A stretch of DNA of 64,000 nt from Silene latifolia (taxonomy: Eukaryota > Streptophyta > Magnoliopsida > Caryophyllales > Caryophyllaceae), in the NCBI RefSeq assembly GCF_048544455.1, contig NC_133530.1, positions 16,173,748-16,237,747 on the forward strand, given 5' to 3'. Both the position numbers and the translations under genes were made by a program. Each line of letters opens with the position of its first letter. Position 1 is the stretch's first letter. The notes under the pieces are model-generated. The model saw nothing but the letters and a program-made list of their open reading frames with translations, did not search any database and was not told where the DNA came from. Of the stretch, positions 11,567 to 22,500 are shown piece after piece.

Positions 11567-13107
11567 CAGGGACGAAGCTCGGATCAAATGCTGCCCAGGG
11601 CCGAAATTTTCTTATACAACTATAAAATTAATTTTATATGAACGCTTTATATTATAACTTTATTTAATTAAAAAAATCAAAGGAACTAAATAAACTAGTC
11701 AAAGACTAAAGTTAAATTTAAATCCCATCTAATCTTCTATAGAATTTTAGACAAACTAAGAAACACCTGCCTAATTTTTCCCCATTTTCCCCCGAAAACA
11801 GTAAACACCTACATACAGTAAGTCAATAACCCATTTTTTCCAATTCACATTATCTACCAAGCAATTAAACAAACACCAATTTCGTATGCAGAAAAACAAA
11901 GCTACAACTTCCATTTTGTCATTAGCCACAAATTAATTTTTTCTACAAAATTGTACAGTAATAATGCTTATGGTCATAAAAGAATGAATTTGCAATTAAT
12001 CAAATAAGTACTTCTGATTGACGAAAGAAAATAAAAAAAAAGTTACTTGTAATTGATCCCGCGGTCTCGATTTTCTATCAGAGACAATTTGGCAAAGGAG
12101 GCTCTCCGACTCACGACCTCAAGATTTTTTTTAAATAATCACTTTGATTTTTTAAAGTTTGTTAAACTTTTCACATTTTAACTATGGTAATTATATTTTA
12201 ATTAAGTCTTTCCAAACTTAACTTCCATTTTCTTTGTTATGTGGTGCGTGATACTATATTGAAAGTATTAGAAGAATCAGAGTAAATTAAGGATTTTTTT
12301 TGGGTGGTAATTATTCATGGACGGGTTTTACTCTTTCATGGACGCAAATGACCATTATACCCTTTTTATTTATTTTCCATTTTCTCTTCATTCCAATTCA
12401 ATTATTCATCAAAGACGATAATTTATTTACCGCGTGCGAATCGAAATCACAATCATATTCATCATCAGAGAATTGCTCAACAGGAAACCCGGAAAAATGG
12501 CGATTTTGCGAGAAAAAATGGCAACAATTCGACAAAATTCTCAAACTTGAAGTATAACAAGGTTGCTTAATTATTAGAACCCAGAAAATTGAAAAGGGCA
12601 TTGCTTGGAACCAAAAATTCACAAGTTTTGGAAGAGTGAATTGATTTTCAACATTGTCAGAACAATTGCTCCATGCCTCCATTACTCCATATGTTAGAGG
12701 TTTAGCGTCTGGAATATGAGGTTTCAACATTGAGTTTTGGACCATAAATTTTCAATTGATAATTATTTCTATAAACTCTAATTTCATCAGTTTAAATAGT
12801 TTAATCTACACGTAACATCGTTAATAAAGTAAATACAAATTATAACTTAATCGACATGAGAATTAGTGTCCATAGTTAATTAATTTGACGGATTTGATTA
12901 ATCTTGTGAGGAAGGGAATTAGAGAGTGTTTGTTTTTTTGGTTTTTTAGGGGAAGGGTAAGGTATGGAAAACAAATGACAAAAAGTCCGTGAAATAGTAA
13001 AGTGCGTCCATGAATGAGCAACTACGTTTTTTTTTTGTATAACCATTTTCCCCCAAAATTTCTGCCTGGGCCATGGCCCATCCGGCCCGTACTGTGCTTC
13101 GTCCCTG
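11567..13107. mobile_element. Non-autonomous hAT transposon
   Basis: The ends are inverted repeats beginning CAGGGACGAAGC (left) and closing GCTTCGTCCCTG (right). The similarity continues for some 50 bp (GCCCAGG...GAAATTTT...TTATACAA). The element is flanked by a perfect 8-bp duplication, TATGCAAG, at 11559-11566 and 13108-13115. An 8-bp duplication with CAGGG ends is the hAT signature. The 1541-bp interior has no transposase, so it would depend on a helper. A second pair of inverted ends lies inside it. Confidence 0.8.
12306..13026. mobile_element. Inverted-repeat element nested in the hAT
   Basis: The left arm near 12312 (ATTCATGGACGGGTTTTACT, then TTTCATGGACGCAAATGACC) is matched inverted by the right arm near 12980-13020 (AGTCCGTGAAATAGTAAAGT, then GCGTCCATGAATGAG). 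Each arm contains the ATGGACG word twice. The exact ends and a target duplication could not be set. The short minus-strand open frame inside (12398-12745) has no recognisable domain. Confidence 0.4.
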
Positions 13108-13115
13108 TATGCAAG

Positions 13116-13537
13116 TAATTACTCAAGTTAACTCCATAAATATCATGCTCAAAAGTCAAAAGGCAGGACGTTGAAGCTAAAATTGAAAACATTGTGAGAT
13201 TCTCATTTGTATACACTAAACTTTTATGACGTACAAAAACTAATTGCTCAGGTTAACTCCATAGTGAAAACATTAATAGTAAAAATTAGTCTTCCTTAAA
13301 ACGGTTATATTTGTGTAAAATGGTATACGGGTCAAAAACTACTTCATATAGATGCATGTACAAAGTGGACCAAATTGAGTGAGAAAGCATCGAGTTGTCC
13401 ATTAAAAACATTTTTAAAATAGAAAGACGAACAATTAAGTGAAACACCATAAAATTGAATAAGCAAACAAATGATCTATACGGAGGGGAGTACAATGCAA
13501 AAACTAACGTGAAATCTTTGATTAGAATATATACGTA
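13116..13537. other. Spacer with a decayed MITE-like end
   Basis: AT-rich spacer. GGAGGGGAGTAC near 13482 looks like the right end of a Stowaway-type MITE, but the matching left end was not found clearly (GTCTTCCTTAAAACGG near 13290 is a weak candidate). No gene seen. Confidence 0.3.
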
Positions 13538-14878
13538 CTAGGTTTGATGCCCAGCTACGTCCGAGCTACCTTTATTTACCATTTAAATTTTATTTTTTAC
13601 GAAATATAATTCGCTAAATTTGGGTTAACACATACATTTACAATTTATATCTTGAAATTATGATGAGATGTAAAATAAATCAACACATTATGAGACACGT
13701 TTACCACTCCCGCTGTTAATATTATTACTTTCACTACATCCCTTGTTAATACTTAATACTATTACGTTCACTACTTATTCGGTTACTGTTGTTTCTTTAA
13801 CTACTCCTGCTATTTTTTACGATTAACCCGTTAGTTTTGTCAAACTTATATATTCAAATAAATTAATATTTTCCTAAAATCGAATTGTTAGTTAATATTT
13901 CATACTCTCACTCTTGTTTCTATTGTTAATTTCATTACATGTGTTGTGATGACTATTACTTTCACTTCTCCCGCCGTCATTATTTTTTCTTTCAATATAC
14001 TCCCGTATTTATTAATGTTAATTTTACTATTCCCGTTGTTGCTAGTATGACTTTCATTACTCCCGCTGCTATTATTGATTGTTGCTTTTACTACTCACAT
14101 GGGTGATTACTATCATATTAGTTGATTATCTAGTTGTATAGGATTATATATTTAAATAAATCTGAAATATTAGATTAAAATATTATTTAAGCGCAATCAT
14201 TATTATTTACCAATTAAATTACAAATCTAATGAATTATGGAATATTATATTTTTTTGGAAATCTAGATTGATTTATTTACTTTTTAATACTTTCCAAAAT
14301 ATAAAATACTTATATTATAATTGTATATGTTAATAATTTAACATCTTTATACTAATTAATACCATAGATGGGGTATGCTTATTTTAAGGAAACTCACCAT
14401 ATTATGATATTCTCCAAATTTATACCTCAACCTAAACTATATAATATTTACCTTGAAATCTCTTGTTCAGGTCCATCACACATCGCTGTCGATTAAAAAC
14501 TTCTCCCTCCATTCAACTCCACTTTACAAGTATTCTATTTCCGTTCATTCAACTCCACTTTACAGGTTTCCTTATTTGGACATGTAAAAGACCTTTCTAT
14601 CCTTATTGAAAATCTATATTTACAAAAAATGTCATTCATACCCCACACACAAATCCACCATAAAACTCACCTTTATATTTTTTTAATATCTTTAACCCCA
14701 CCATTCCCTTTCCCTATGTACTTTTAATAGTTTTTTTAACCCGTTTCTTAATACCTGCGCAAAAAGCAATGTTGCAAGGTGGAGTTGAATGGAGGGAGTA
14801 TATAGTATAATTAATTTGTATAAATTTATTTAATTACATAGAAGTCCTTTGTTTTATAGAATATATATATAGTATTGA
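13538..14878 (-). mobile_element. Non-autonomous Helitron, family 1, older copy
   Basis: Same family as 32604-33482 and 48184-49389, in minus orientation. The 3' end is on the left (CTAG, then the remains of the hairpin GCCCAGCTACGTCCGAGC). The 5' end is on the right, where the reverse complement reads TCAATACTATATATAT. It has a long internal array of CTACTCCCGCNGTNAT-TTACTTTCA-like units and no coding capacity. A 296-bp MITE (14503-14798) has inserted near its 5' end. The flanking bases fit insertion between A and T. Confidence 0.7.
14503..14798. mobile_element. Stowaway-like MITE inside the Helitron
   Basis: Inverted ends CTCCCTCCATTCAACTCCAC (left) and GTGGAGTTGAATGGAGGGAG... (right), followed by TA. 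The uninterrupted Helitron copy at 32604-33482 reads TTAAAACTATATAGTATAA at this point, giving an empty site and supporting a TA target duplication (the left TA is now TT). Confidence 0.75.
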
Positions 14879-15080
14879 TTGATTGATTAAGTTTAAGATT
14901 AACCCGGTTTTATACGAAACTAGGTCCGAACGAAACCGTATTCACCAGCCTATGAATTCACCCGATTTCAAAATTATCCGATTTGCAACCCGTCCGTCCG
15001 ACTCGTTTGACAGGCCTAATTAGATGTCATCCGACATAAGGACTTGGAAGCTAACAGACAAGTGAAACCTGGAGAACACC

Positions 15081-16931
15081 ATGATTATCCTAAGAGAAGA
15101 ACTCATGGTTCCACCATCAACAATCCATGATCATACAAACCCTAATTTGAAAAAATCCTATTTTTTAAATCCCCAAATTAAAAATCAACCGCCTCTCCCA
15201 AAACCCCAATTCAATTCCCTCTCACCAAACCCTAATATCATCAAAGAACTCTCAAAATTAATCAATTTCAAAGGTAGAAAAATCCCAAATGATTCATGGA
15301 AAACATGGGTTAATGATCTACAATCAACCCATCAAATTAATTGGAAAAAAGCTGGAATCTTTGATGCAATCAAAGCTTCTACCTATATGATCAAAAGGGA
15401 TGATGAACTAATTATAAAATTAGCTCATTTTTGGAACCCTAATTCTAACACATTTGTTTTTCCTTGGGGCGAATGTACTATTACTTTAGAAGATGTTATG
15501 ATTTTAGGCGGGTTTTCTGTGTTGGGTGAATCTGTTCTTGATCTTACAAAATGTGGTAATTTTGATGAAATTCATGCTAATTTGGTTAATTGTTGTTTAG
15601 AAATTAAAAGAAAGAATAATTATCATGTACCCTTTAATGAATGGATGAAGCTTTTTAAAGGAAAAGGTGATGATTTAGAGAATGTTGGTTTAATTGTTCA
15701 ATGGTTATCTAGATATGTGTTTTGTGTTAATCAATTTGATGTTGATGTGAATTCTTTTGGATTTGCTATTAGTCTTTCTCAAGGTAATAAGATTGCTTTA
15801 GCTCCTGCTGTTTTAGCTTCAATTTATCGAGATTTGAGTTTGTTGAAAGCGAAGATTATCGCTTTTAATGATGGTGTTTGTGATAATGATGCTAATAAAT
15901 CAAAGTTGTTTCTTTGGTCACCTTTGCAATTAGTTCAGGTTTGGGCTTGGGAGAGGTTTTCCATGTTAAGTCCAAAACCTAAAGGTTTAGTTGTTGGTGA
16001 GCCTAGGGTTTCTCGTTGGCATGATGTGTATAAGGTTAAAGTTGATGGGTTGGGTGTAAGTTTGGAGGTTAGTGGAGGCGGGTTTTTATGGCGGCCATAT
16101 GTGAAAGATGTAGAGAATTGGGAGTTTCCTAAGTTTTATTCTGAGGAAGGGATTGTTGTGGTGATGCATAAGGAGGTTGATGAGGAATGGGTGTCGTTTG
16201 CACGGTGTGTAGGGGTTTCGGAGTTGGTGGGTATGGATTGTGTTGAGCAGTATCTTCCTCATAGAGTGGGGATGCAATTTGGATTTGATCAAGATATAGC
16301 GAGTTTTGTTCCGAGGATGAATGATGATTTAAAACTTGCTTGGAGTAGCTATGATAAACCGCTTGATGACGTGGAGCTTTATATACCTCCTCGGTTGTGT
16401 GAGGGAGAAGTTACTGAACAGTATTCTAAGTTATGGGTGCGAGTTTCACCTCCGCAGGGTGATGCAGTTGCAGAACCAGAGAAAAAGAGGAGGAGAAAGA
16501 GGGAGAGCAGTAAGTCGAAGGCGAAAAAAGTACCTGCTTCTTCTAGTTCTCAGGGATGTGTTTCGACTTCAGATTTTGGATTATTTGGAAGCGGAACCAG
16601 AAAGTTTTTGGAAGCGGAACCAGAAAGTTTTTATGATGTAGAGACGGGTTCTAGAATTGTGTTTTCTTCATCTCAATCCGTAAACTTGATTGATAAAATT
16701 GATTCATCAATTGCTGCCAATGAAGGTGTATTCCTGAAAGAGCCATTTGAGGGCACACATACAGAAAGATCATCTTCGGTCCTAGCTGAAGATTTTCATA
16801 GGAAAGATGCAGCAGAAGTACGGTCAGCTGATCGTACTGAATCAATCAACGAGTTCAACTGGTGTCATGACTATGAACTCGATACAAGTAATGATATGAA
16901 AGTAGGTAATAACATTGACCACCAATGTTAG
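15081..16931 (+). CDS. Plant mobile domain (PMD/MAIN-like) protein
   Basis: Intronless 616-codon gene. Residues about 75-430 form a plant mobile domain (Pfam PMD, formerly 'aminotransferase-like'): GIFDAIKASTYMIKRDDELI, FWNPNSNTFVFPWGECTITL, EDVMILGGFSVLGESV, then WSPLQLVQVWAWERF and RWHDVYKV. The domain is shared by host genes (Arabidopsis MAIN and MAIL1, needed for silencing and genome stability) and some transposons. The tail has a basic stretch KKRRRKRESSKSKAKK near residues 467-485, a likely nuclear signal. It then becomes acidic and low in complexity. A perfect 23-bp tandem duplication (16585-16630) makes the repeat read first as FGSGTRKF and then, in another frame, as LEAEPESF. The start at 15081 is upstream of a second Met at 15105; either could be used. 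No transposon ends were found around it, so it is called a host gene. Molecular function in the cell is unproven. Confidence 0.8.
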   Translation: MIILREELMVPPSTIHDHTNPNLKKSYFLNPQIKNQPPLPKPQFNSLSPNPNIIKELSKLINFKGRKIPNDSWKTWVNDLQSTHQINWKKAGIFDAIKASTYMIKRDDELIIKLAHFWNPNSNTFVFPWGECTITLEDVMILGGFSVLGESVLDLTKCGNFDEIHANLVNCCLEIKRKNNYHVPFNEWMKLFKGKGDDLENVGLIVQWLSRYVFCVNQFDVDVNSFGFAISLSQGNKIALAPAVLASIYRDLSLLKAKIIAFNDGVCDNDANKSKLFLWSPLQLVQVWAWERFSMLSPKPKGLVVGEPRVSRWHDVYKVKVDGLGVSLEVSGGGFLWRPYVKDVENWEFPKFYSEEGIVVVMHKEVDEEWVSFARCVGVSELVGMDCVEQYLPHRVGMQFGFDQDIASFVPRMNDDLKLAWSSYDKPLDDVELYIPPRLCEGEVTEQYSKLWVRVSPPQGDAVAEPEKKRRRKRESSKSKAKKVPASSSSQGCVSTSDFGLFGSGTRKFLEAEPESFYDVETGSRIVFSSSQSVNLIDKIDSSIAANEGVFLKEPFEGTHTERSSSVLAEDFHRKDAAEVRSADRTESINEFNWCHDYELDTSNDMKVGNNIDHQC

Positions 16932-18199
16932 GGTGTCAATTGGGCCCTGTTGTATAGTCTAAGCGGCTAGAAGGATTAGAGTTTTAACTTTGTCAGTCCC
17001 TTAAGCAATGAATGTCCTGAAACTGAGGGACAATGGAAACCGGAGCATTAGCAAAAATGATTTCTTTCTAATTCAGTAATTTGTAATGGCTTTCGAAATT
17101 CAAGTTGATTAATTGAAAGTTAGGTTCTTTATAAATCTTGTCTATTTGCAGCATTGTTAACCTCCATTTTCAGATCATTAGGCTAAATTTTTTAATGTTA
17201 GGATTTGTTCCAAGCTACAATGCAAGCACTCGAGATAGCAGTCCAACACTTGCAGCTAAACTGTACAGCTAGACACGAAAAAATGATTTCTTCCGAGTAT
17301 AAGAGTTGTAAGGCGACATTAGAAAGTGGTAATGAATGGCAACTGTGGTTATGATGTCTGGATTTTGTCGAGAAGGGTGTTCCTGCTGAATTTCTGAGGT
17401 ACCTGGAAATGAGACGCAGGGTTCCGATAACTTAGTGATTTTACCAGCTAATACTTTTCCATAGTTCCTGTAGATGTTTCAAGTTCCATGTGACTATTTT
17501 TTTAAACTGATGTGAATTTGATGAATCAGTTTCGTGTAAAAAAAACAATGGCAATGTTGTCCGTGTAAAAAAAAACAATGGCAATGTTGTCCTGAACTCC
17601 TGATGCATCAGAAAGTCAGAACGGTATGAGTTCCAAACACCGGGAAAGATATCCAACACGAGTTTTGATCTTGGTCGTTCATTTCTGAAAAGATTGAACA
17701 GATACACTTAAAGCAAGAAAGCCTCACACGAACAGCAACTCTCCCTTGTGACGGATACATTGCTAATGCACAAAACAAGTAAACTAGCTATTGATACAAT
17801 GATACAGTACATACCAAACAAGCCACCTGAATTTGCTCATTACATTGACAGACAAAAATGGATATTGAATATCCTCAAACTGAGTATGAGTAGACCTGCC
17901 GGAGTTGTGAGTTGTTCCACCAAATTGGACAATCGATTCTATGGACACCAACGATATATACAACACGAAAACTCGATGAAGCTATTGTTTACCTACAACA
18001 AACTCACTTTATGTTATACTCGGTATAATTTAATTTAGTTTATAAAAAATTATCGACTTAATTATACATTTTTAAGACTCTCACCCTACATTTAGACTAC
18101 CATAATAGAAATCGAAAAATAAATTATAAATTTCTAAATTGAAAAAGAAAAAGAAAAAGAATTCGGATCGGATATCCAACCCATAATTGTACTAATTAG
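16932..18199. other. 3' flank of the PMD gene and spacer, no gene seen
   Basis: Probably PMD 3' UTR at first, then AT-rich spacer. A 29-bp tandem repeat (GTGTAAAAAAAACAATGGCA..., near 17534-17592) is the only clear structure. Short open frames here have no domain. Confidence 0.4.
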
Positions 18200-18319
18200 T
18201 AATTACTCCCACAACAATCCATCCCAAGACTTTCATTTTCCCCAACATTTCCACAAAACCCAACATTTTTTTTTGGCCTGAATTAACATACCCACCTTGC
18301 AATTATCTTACTTGATCAG
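18200..18319 (+). other. Probable non-coding first exon of NAXD
   Basis: A C/A-rich leader ends at the donor-like TTGATCAG|GTTAGT (18319/18320). The next good acceptor is TTTCCAG at about 19561, just before the NAXD ATG. A 5' UTR intron is common in plant genes, but this is inferred from splice signals only and the transcript start is unknown. Confidence 0.4.
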
Positions 18320-19567
18320 GTTAGTTAGTAATTGTATCAATTAATTTGTAAAATTCCTGAAAATTGGTAAAATTCCTTTCATTAATTAATTTGTTATTGA
18401 TTTATTTTATTGGATTTTGATTAGTTTGTTTGATCAAGTTCTTTTCTAGTACTTTTATTGTGTTGCATCAGTATTACTGGGGCTGGAGAATGAAAATTTC
18501 GAAGTTTTTAGTTAAAATCTCTGAACTTTTTTCGAGTCTACCTTATACCATTACTCTTTCACCCCTGCTGAAAATTTGCGCTCCCTCTTAAGTGCAAGTC
18601 CTGGTTCCGCCACTTATCAGTATTAAATTCATTACCGTGAGTTGTGAGTTGTGAGTTAAAATGCTGGAGTATAATTGAGTAATGATAATGTGCCCGAAAC
18701 CAACATCTACATACCTCAATGCTGAGAAAAGTTTTGAGCTTGAAGAAACCCTTTTAAGCTCGAAAGGGTTTCGGTTAAATTTGGCTTAGGTAGTGAAAAC
18801 TAAAGAGATTCGAAGGGAAGAATATGTATAATTACTTCTTTGATATGCTTGCAGGGATTTTAGGTATCTCTGTGCCAATGTCCTGATTGAGTTAAAATCG
18901 AGGCCGAGAATATTTGTTTACATTTGTTAAGTAGTTAGATAGAATCATGTTGGATAATGCTGTACAATTTTGTTAAAGATTGCTGTATGGGTTTCAGTTG
19001 TGAAACAGATACATTTTCCTGGGGTAATTCGATGTAATTCGGGAGGATTTAGATCTGTTTCAGAATTTAGTAACTCTTACAATGGTTTTAAGTGAGACCT
19101 ATTGGTTTGATTGATAGGAGTATCATCTAAGTTGGACCTGTCTTGTTGTTTACTTGTGTATTTCCTCATATATTTCGGCCTTGTTTTTTGGCAACTTGTA
19201 GGATTTTGGTCACCAGTACATACTTGATTGTCAAGTTGGTTGGAAAATTATTCATCAAAAGTGTTGTTAGAATGAAGCTGTTTTGTGTAGAGTGTTTGTT
19301 AAGGTGTTTCCTTTGCTTTATAGTCTCCATAAGCTACATATCCTCGGATTGGACCTTATGACTTTATGATTTGCCCAAATTAGTAAAAAAAATATCGGCT
19401 TAATATAAAGTACTTAGTTTTCCTTATTTTCTTCGTACTTCACGTATTTCATTGTCTATTTTTTCCATTGGTGTAAAATTCCCATAGTGATTTAACTTCG
19501 GCTGTATAAATGCGTAGCCTTGGCCTGTTGATATTACTCTCTTGTGTTGGTTGATTTCCAGCAGTAG

Positions 19568-22500
19568 ATGCTGATTAGACATGGAATGAACACCTGCTTC
19601 GCACGCTTGGATATAGCAAACAATCGCGTGTCGACGTTAGCAGCTGTTTTGAGAAGGCAACAGTTCCTTATAAGATCTTTGGGAGGTACCCCTAGTCAAG
19701 ATTGTCGAGAGAAAATGAATGCGGTAGAAGCTGACTCATTGAGCATAATCAGAAAGATCACCCCTAAACTTGATTTATCAAGACATAAAGGACAAGCCGG
19801 TAATTCCATAGTTTCCGCTCTTTGCTTAGATTAACCTTTCATCGTCCATATATATATAAGCTTCTTCGTTATCTGCTTTTTGACCGCCAACTTCTCGAAC
19901 TGTAATGCCTGGTTGAAAACCTCAGCTTTGACGTGAAATGTAGGATTGAGTTTATTTAGTGAAGTTGGTTTACTTGATAGCTGTTTCCTTGCTGTCATGC
20001 GTAGAAAGCATAAAGTTTATCATTCACCTATGCATCGGAACTTTTTACCCTGTAGATTCAGAATACTTACTTTTGACTGGCGTTGCCACTGCATTGGCCG
20101 GGCCTTTCAACAACGTGCTGGTTACATCTTAGTGAACATATATAGAATTGCATGTATCTATTTAATACTCGTTTTCAAATCATTCAAATACTCCCTATTG
20201 TCTTGTAAATGGAAGGTTATTTGGCTAATGCAAGAACACGTTGGACTACTTGATTTTAAATGATGGTGTAGGCGTGTAGCTCTTTTAATTGAGTTCAACG
20301 AGTTTCTTTAATTAACATTGAATCCATTTGAAGCTATATCGGATAGTTTTGCGCTTTGATGGATCTCGTAAGAGTACCTCTAATGTAAACAATCTAAAGA
20401 AAGAAACGAGTATGCTTGGACACCAGAGAGCAACTTTTGTGAAGGGCTGAAGGCCAAGGATAATTCTGTACTAGAATCTAGATCTTTCCAAAATCTGAAA
20501 TTAGTGGTTTTCAAGCTTACGGTTCTGCTACTAAAGATTTGTAAACCTAGCCTCTTTATATAGTAAATGGAGTCATAAAGGTCATTTTCTTATTTGTTGC
20601 ATTTGGTTTGGCTGTCACCTTCTTCCCTCTTTGTCTTTGGCTACATCTGTCTCTTTTGATTTTTTTTTTCTATTGCTGGTAAAATTTGTGCTGAGCATCA
20701 ATAATCTGTTGCAGGAAAAATTGCGGTTATTGGGGGTTGTCGGGAATACACTGGTGCTCCTTATTTTGCAGCGATTTCAGCCTTAAAAATAGTCAGTCTG
20801 TTGTATCTTTTGTATTCTACACGTGTTTTTTATGATGCCATTCTGGTCTCTTCCTTTTACCATCTTGATGCCAGTCTGAATGGTCTCTTTGTTCATTTCA
20901 TACTCAGGGGGCAGATTTATCGCATGTTTTTTGTACTAAGGATGCCGCTCCGATTATTAAAAGTTACAGTCCCGAGTTGATTGTGCACCCAATCCTGGAA
21001 GAGTCGTATAGTGTGAGGTAACTACTTTCAAACGTAGCATATTCTCTTACTTTGTGCATTAGGAGATGGAACAAATGATTAGAGTGCCAATGCCAGGGAT
21101 GAGGACAAGATTCCGACTGCTAACAAGATCCTTGCTGAAGTTAATAAGTGGATGGAAAGATTTGACTGTCTTGTCATTGGACCAGGCCTGGGAAGGGACC
21201 GGTTTCTGCTGGTGTGTTATTGTAAATTATTTTCATTTACATTCCTTATGGTTTCTATAATTTGTAACATTTTTTACATAGTAGCGGATTCTCATTTTGC
21301 ATTTTTTGTAAGTTGTGATTTTCACATTGAATGAGTAAGAATAAGCCAAAGCAAAATCCTACGATCTTGCGCCTAGGAATTGAATGCTACATTATAGTCA
21401 TGCACATTTGATCTTACAATTCTCGATGCCATAACTCTGTAGTACTAAACTTAGGATACACTTTAAGCTATCGAATTCAATTGTAGTCTTAAACTCATAA
21501 CTAGATATATACGAAAGTATCAAATTAGTGTTAGTGTATAATAAATACATCATTCTGGACTCTTTATTGCATTTTATCAACTTAAATGTCGCTATTTATG
21601 GAAGTAAGGAGCATTATGATTCATATATGGTTGGATATATTAGTAACTTAGCAGACTAAATATAAATCTTTTTTTGAACTTCTGAATTTTGCATATCAAG
21701 TGACATTGGATTCTATGAGTCGGTGCAATTTGATCTGCTAATATCTTTTTCCTGTTAAGGGTTAGGAAAACGTGTTGTATAATCGTATACTGTGAGGGTA
21801 GTCTTGTATGACTTTAAGCTCAAAGCATTATTATCTGACATTGGCTCTGACCACTTATAACTGTGTTGGCAACCATAATATTGGGCTATTTTTCGCCGAC
21901 CTGTTTAAAATTTTCGTCTGACAACACTACTTTGTTTGGCTCTGCAGGATTGTGTAAGTCAAATAATCAGAAGCGCACGCTATTTCAATATCCCACTTGT
22001 TATTGATGGGGTATGTTCTCCTAGTACAACTCTATGTGTTATACACTGAAATCTATTTAATATATTCGAGTTATTGCAAGGAGCGTAACTTTGTGCAACA
22101 AATCTGCAATTTTGAACAGGATGGATTGTTTCTGGTTACCAATACTCTTGAACTAGTTAGTGGGTATCCATTGGCTGTGCTTACGCCAAATGTCAACGAA
22201 TACAAGCGCCTTGTTCAGAAGGTTCTGAATTGTGAAGTAAATAATCAAGAATCATCAGCAGAGCTACGATCTCTTGTCAAAGGGTAAGCTAAACTGCTTT
22301 CCTTTTTTTTTTTTTTTTTTTTTTTTTTAAGTTCCTTGTTAACCGGCCTCGTAAAAGGCTTGAATTAAGGGTTAGGAATTAAAAAAACCATGTAACATTC
22401 CACCTTGTGGTGAAGCTAAAAATGAAACAACATGGAACTCTTGAACAGAATGTTCGATGAGGATTTTCACCGACTCACAGATTTTTATAATTTCTATATC

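Noticed and set aside
12398-12745. 115-codon minus-strand open frame inside the hAT
   Set aside because: No transposase motif, and it lies within the nested inverted-repeat segment.
15081-16931. PMD gene as the captured gene of a transposon
   Set aside because: PMD occurs in transposons, but no terminal repeats or target duplication were found around the gene, so a host gene is the simpler reading.
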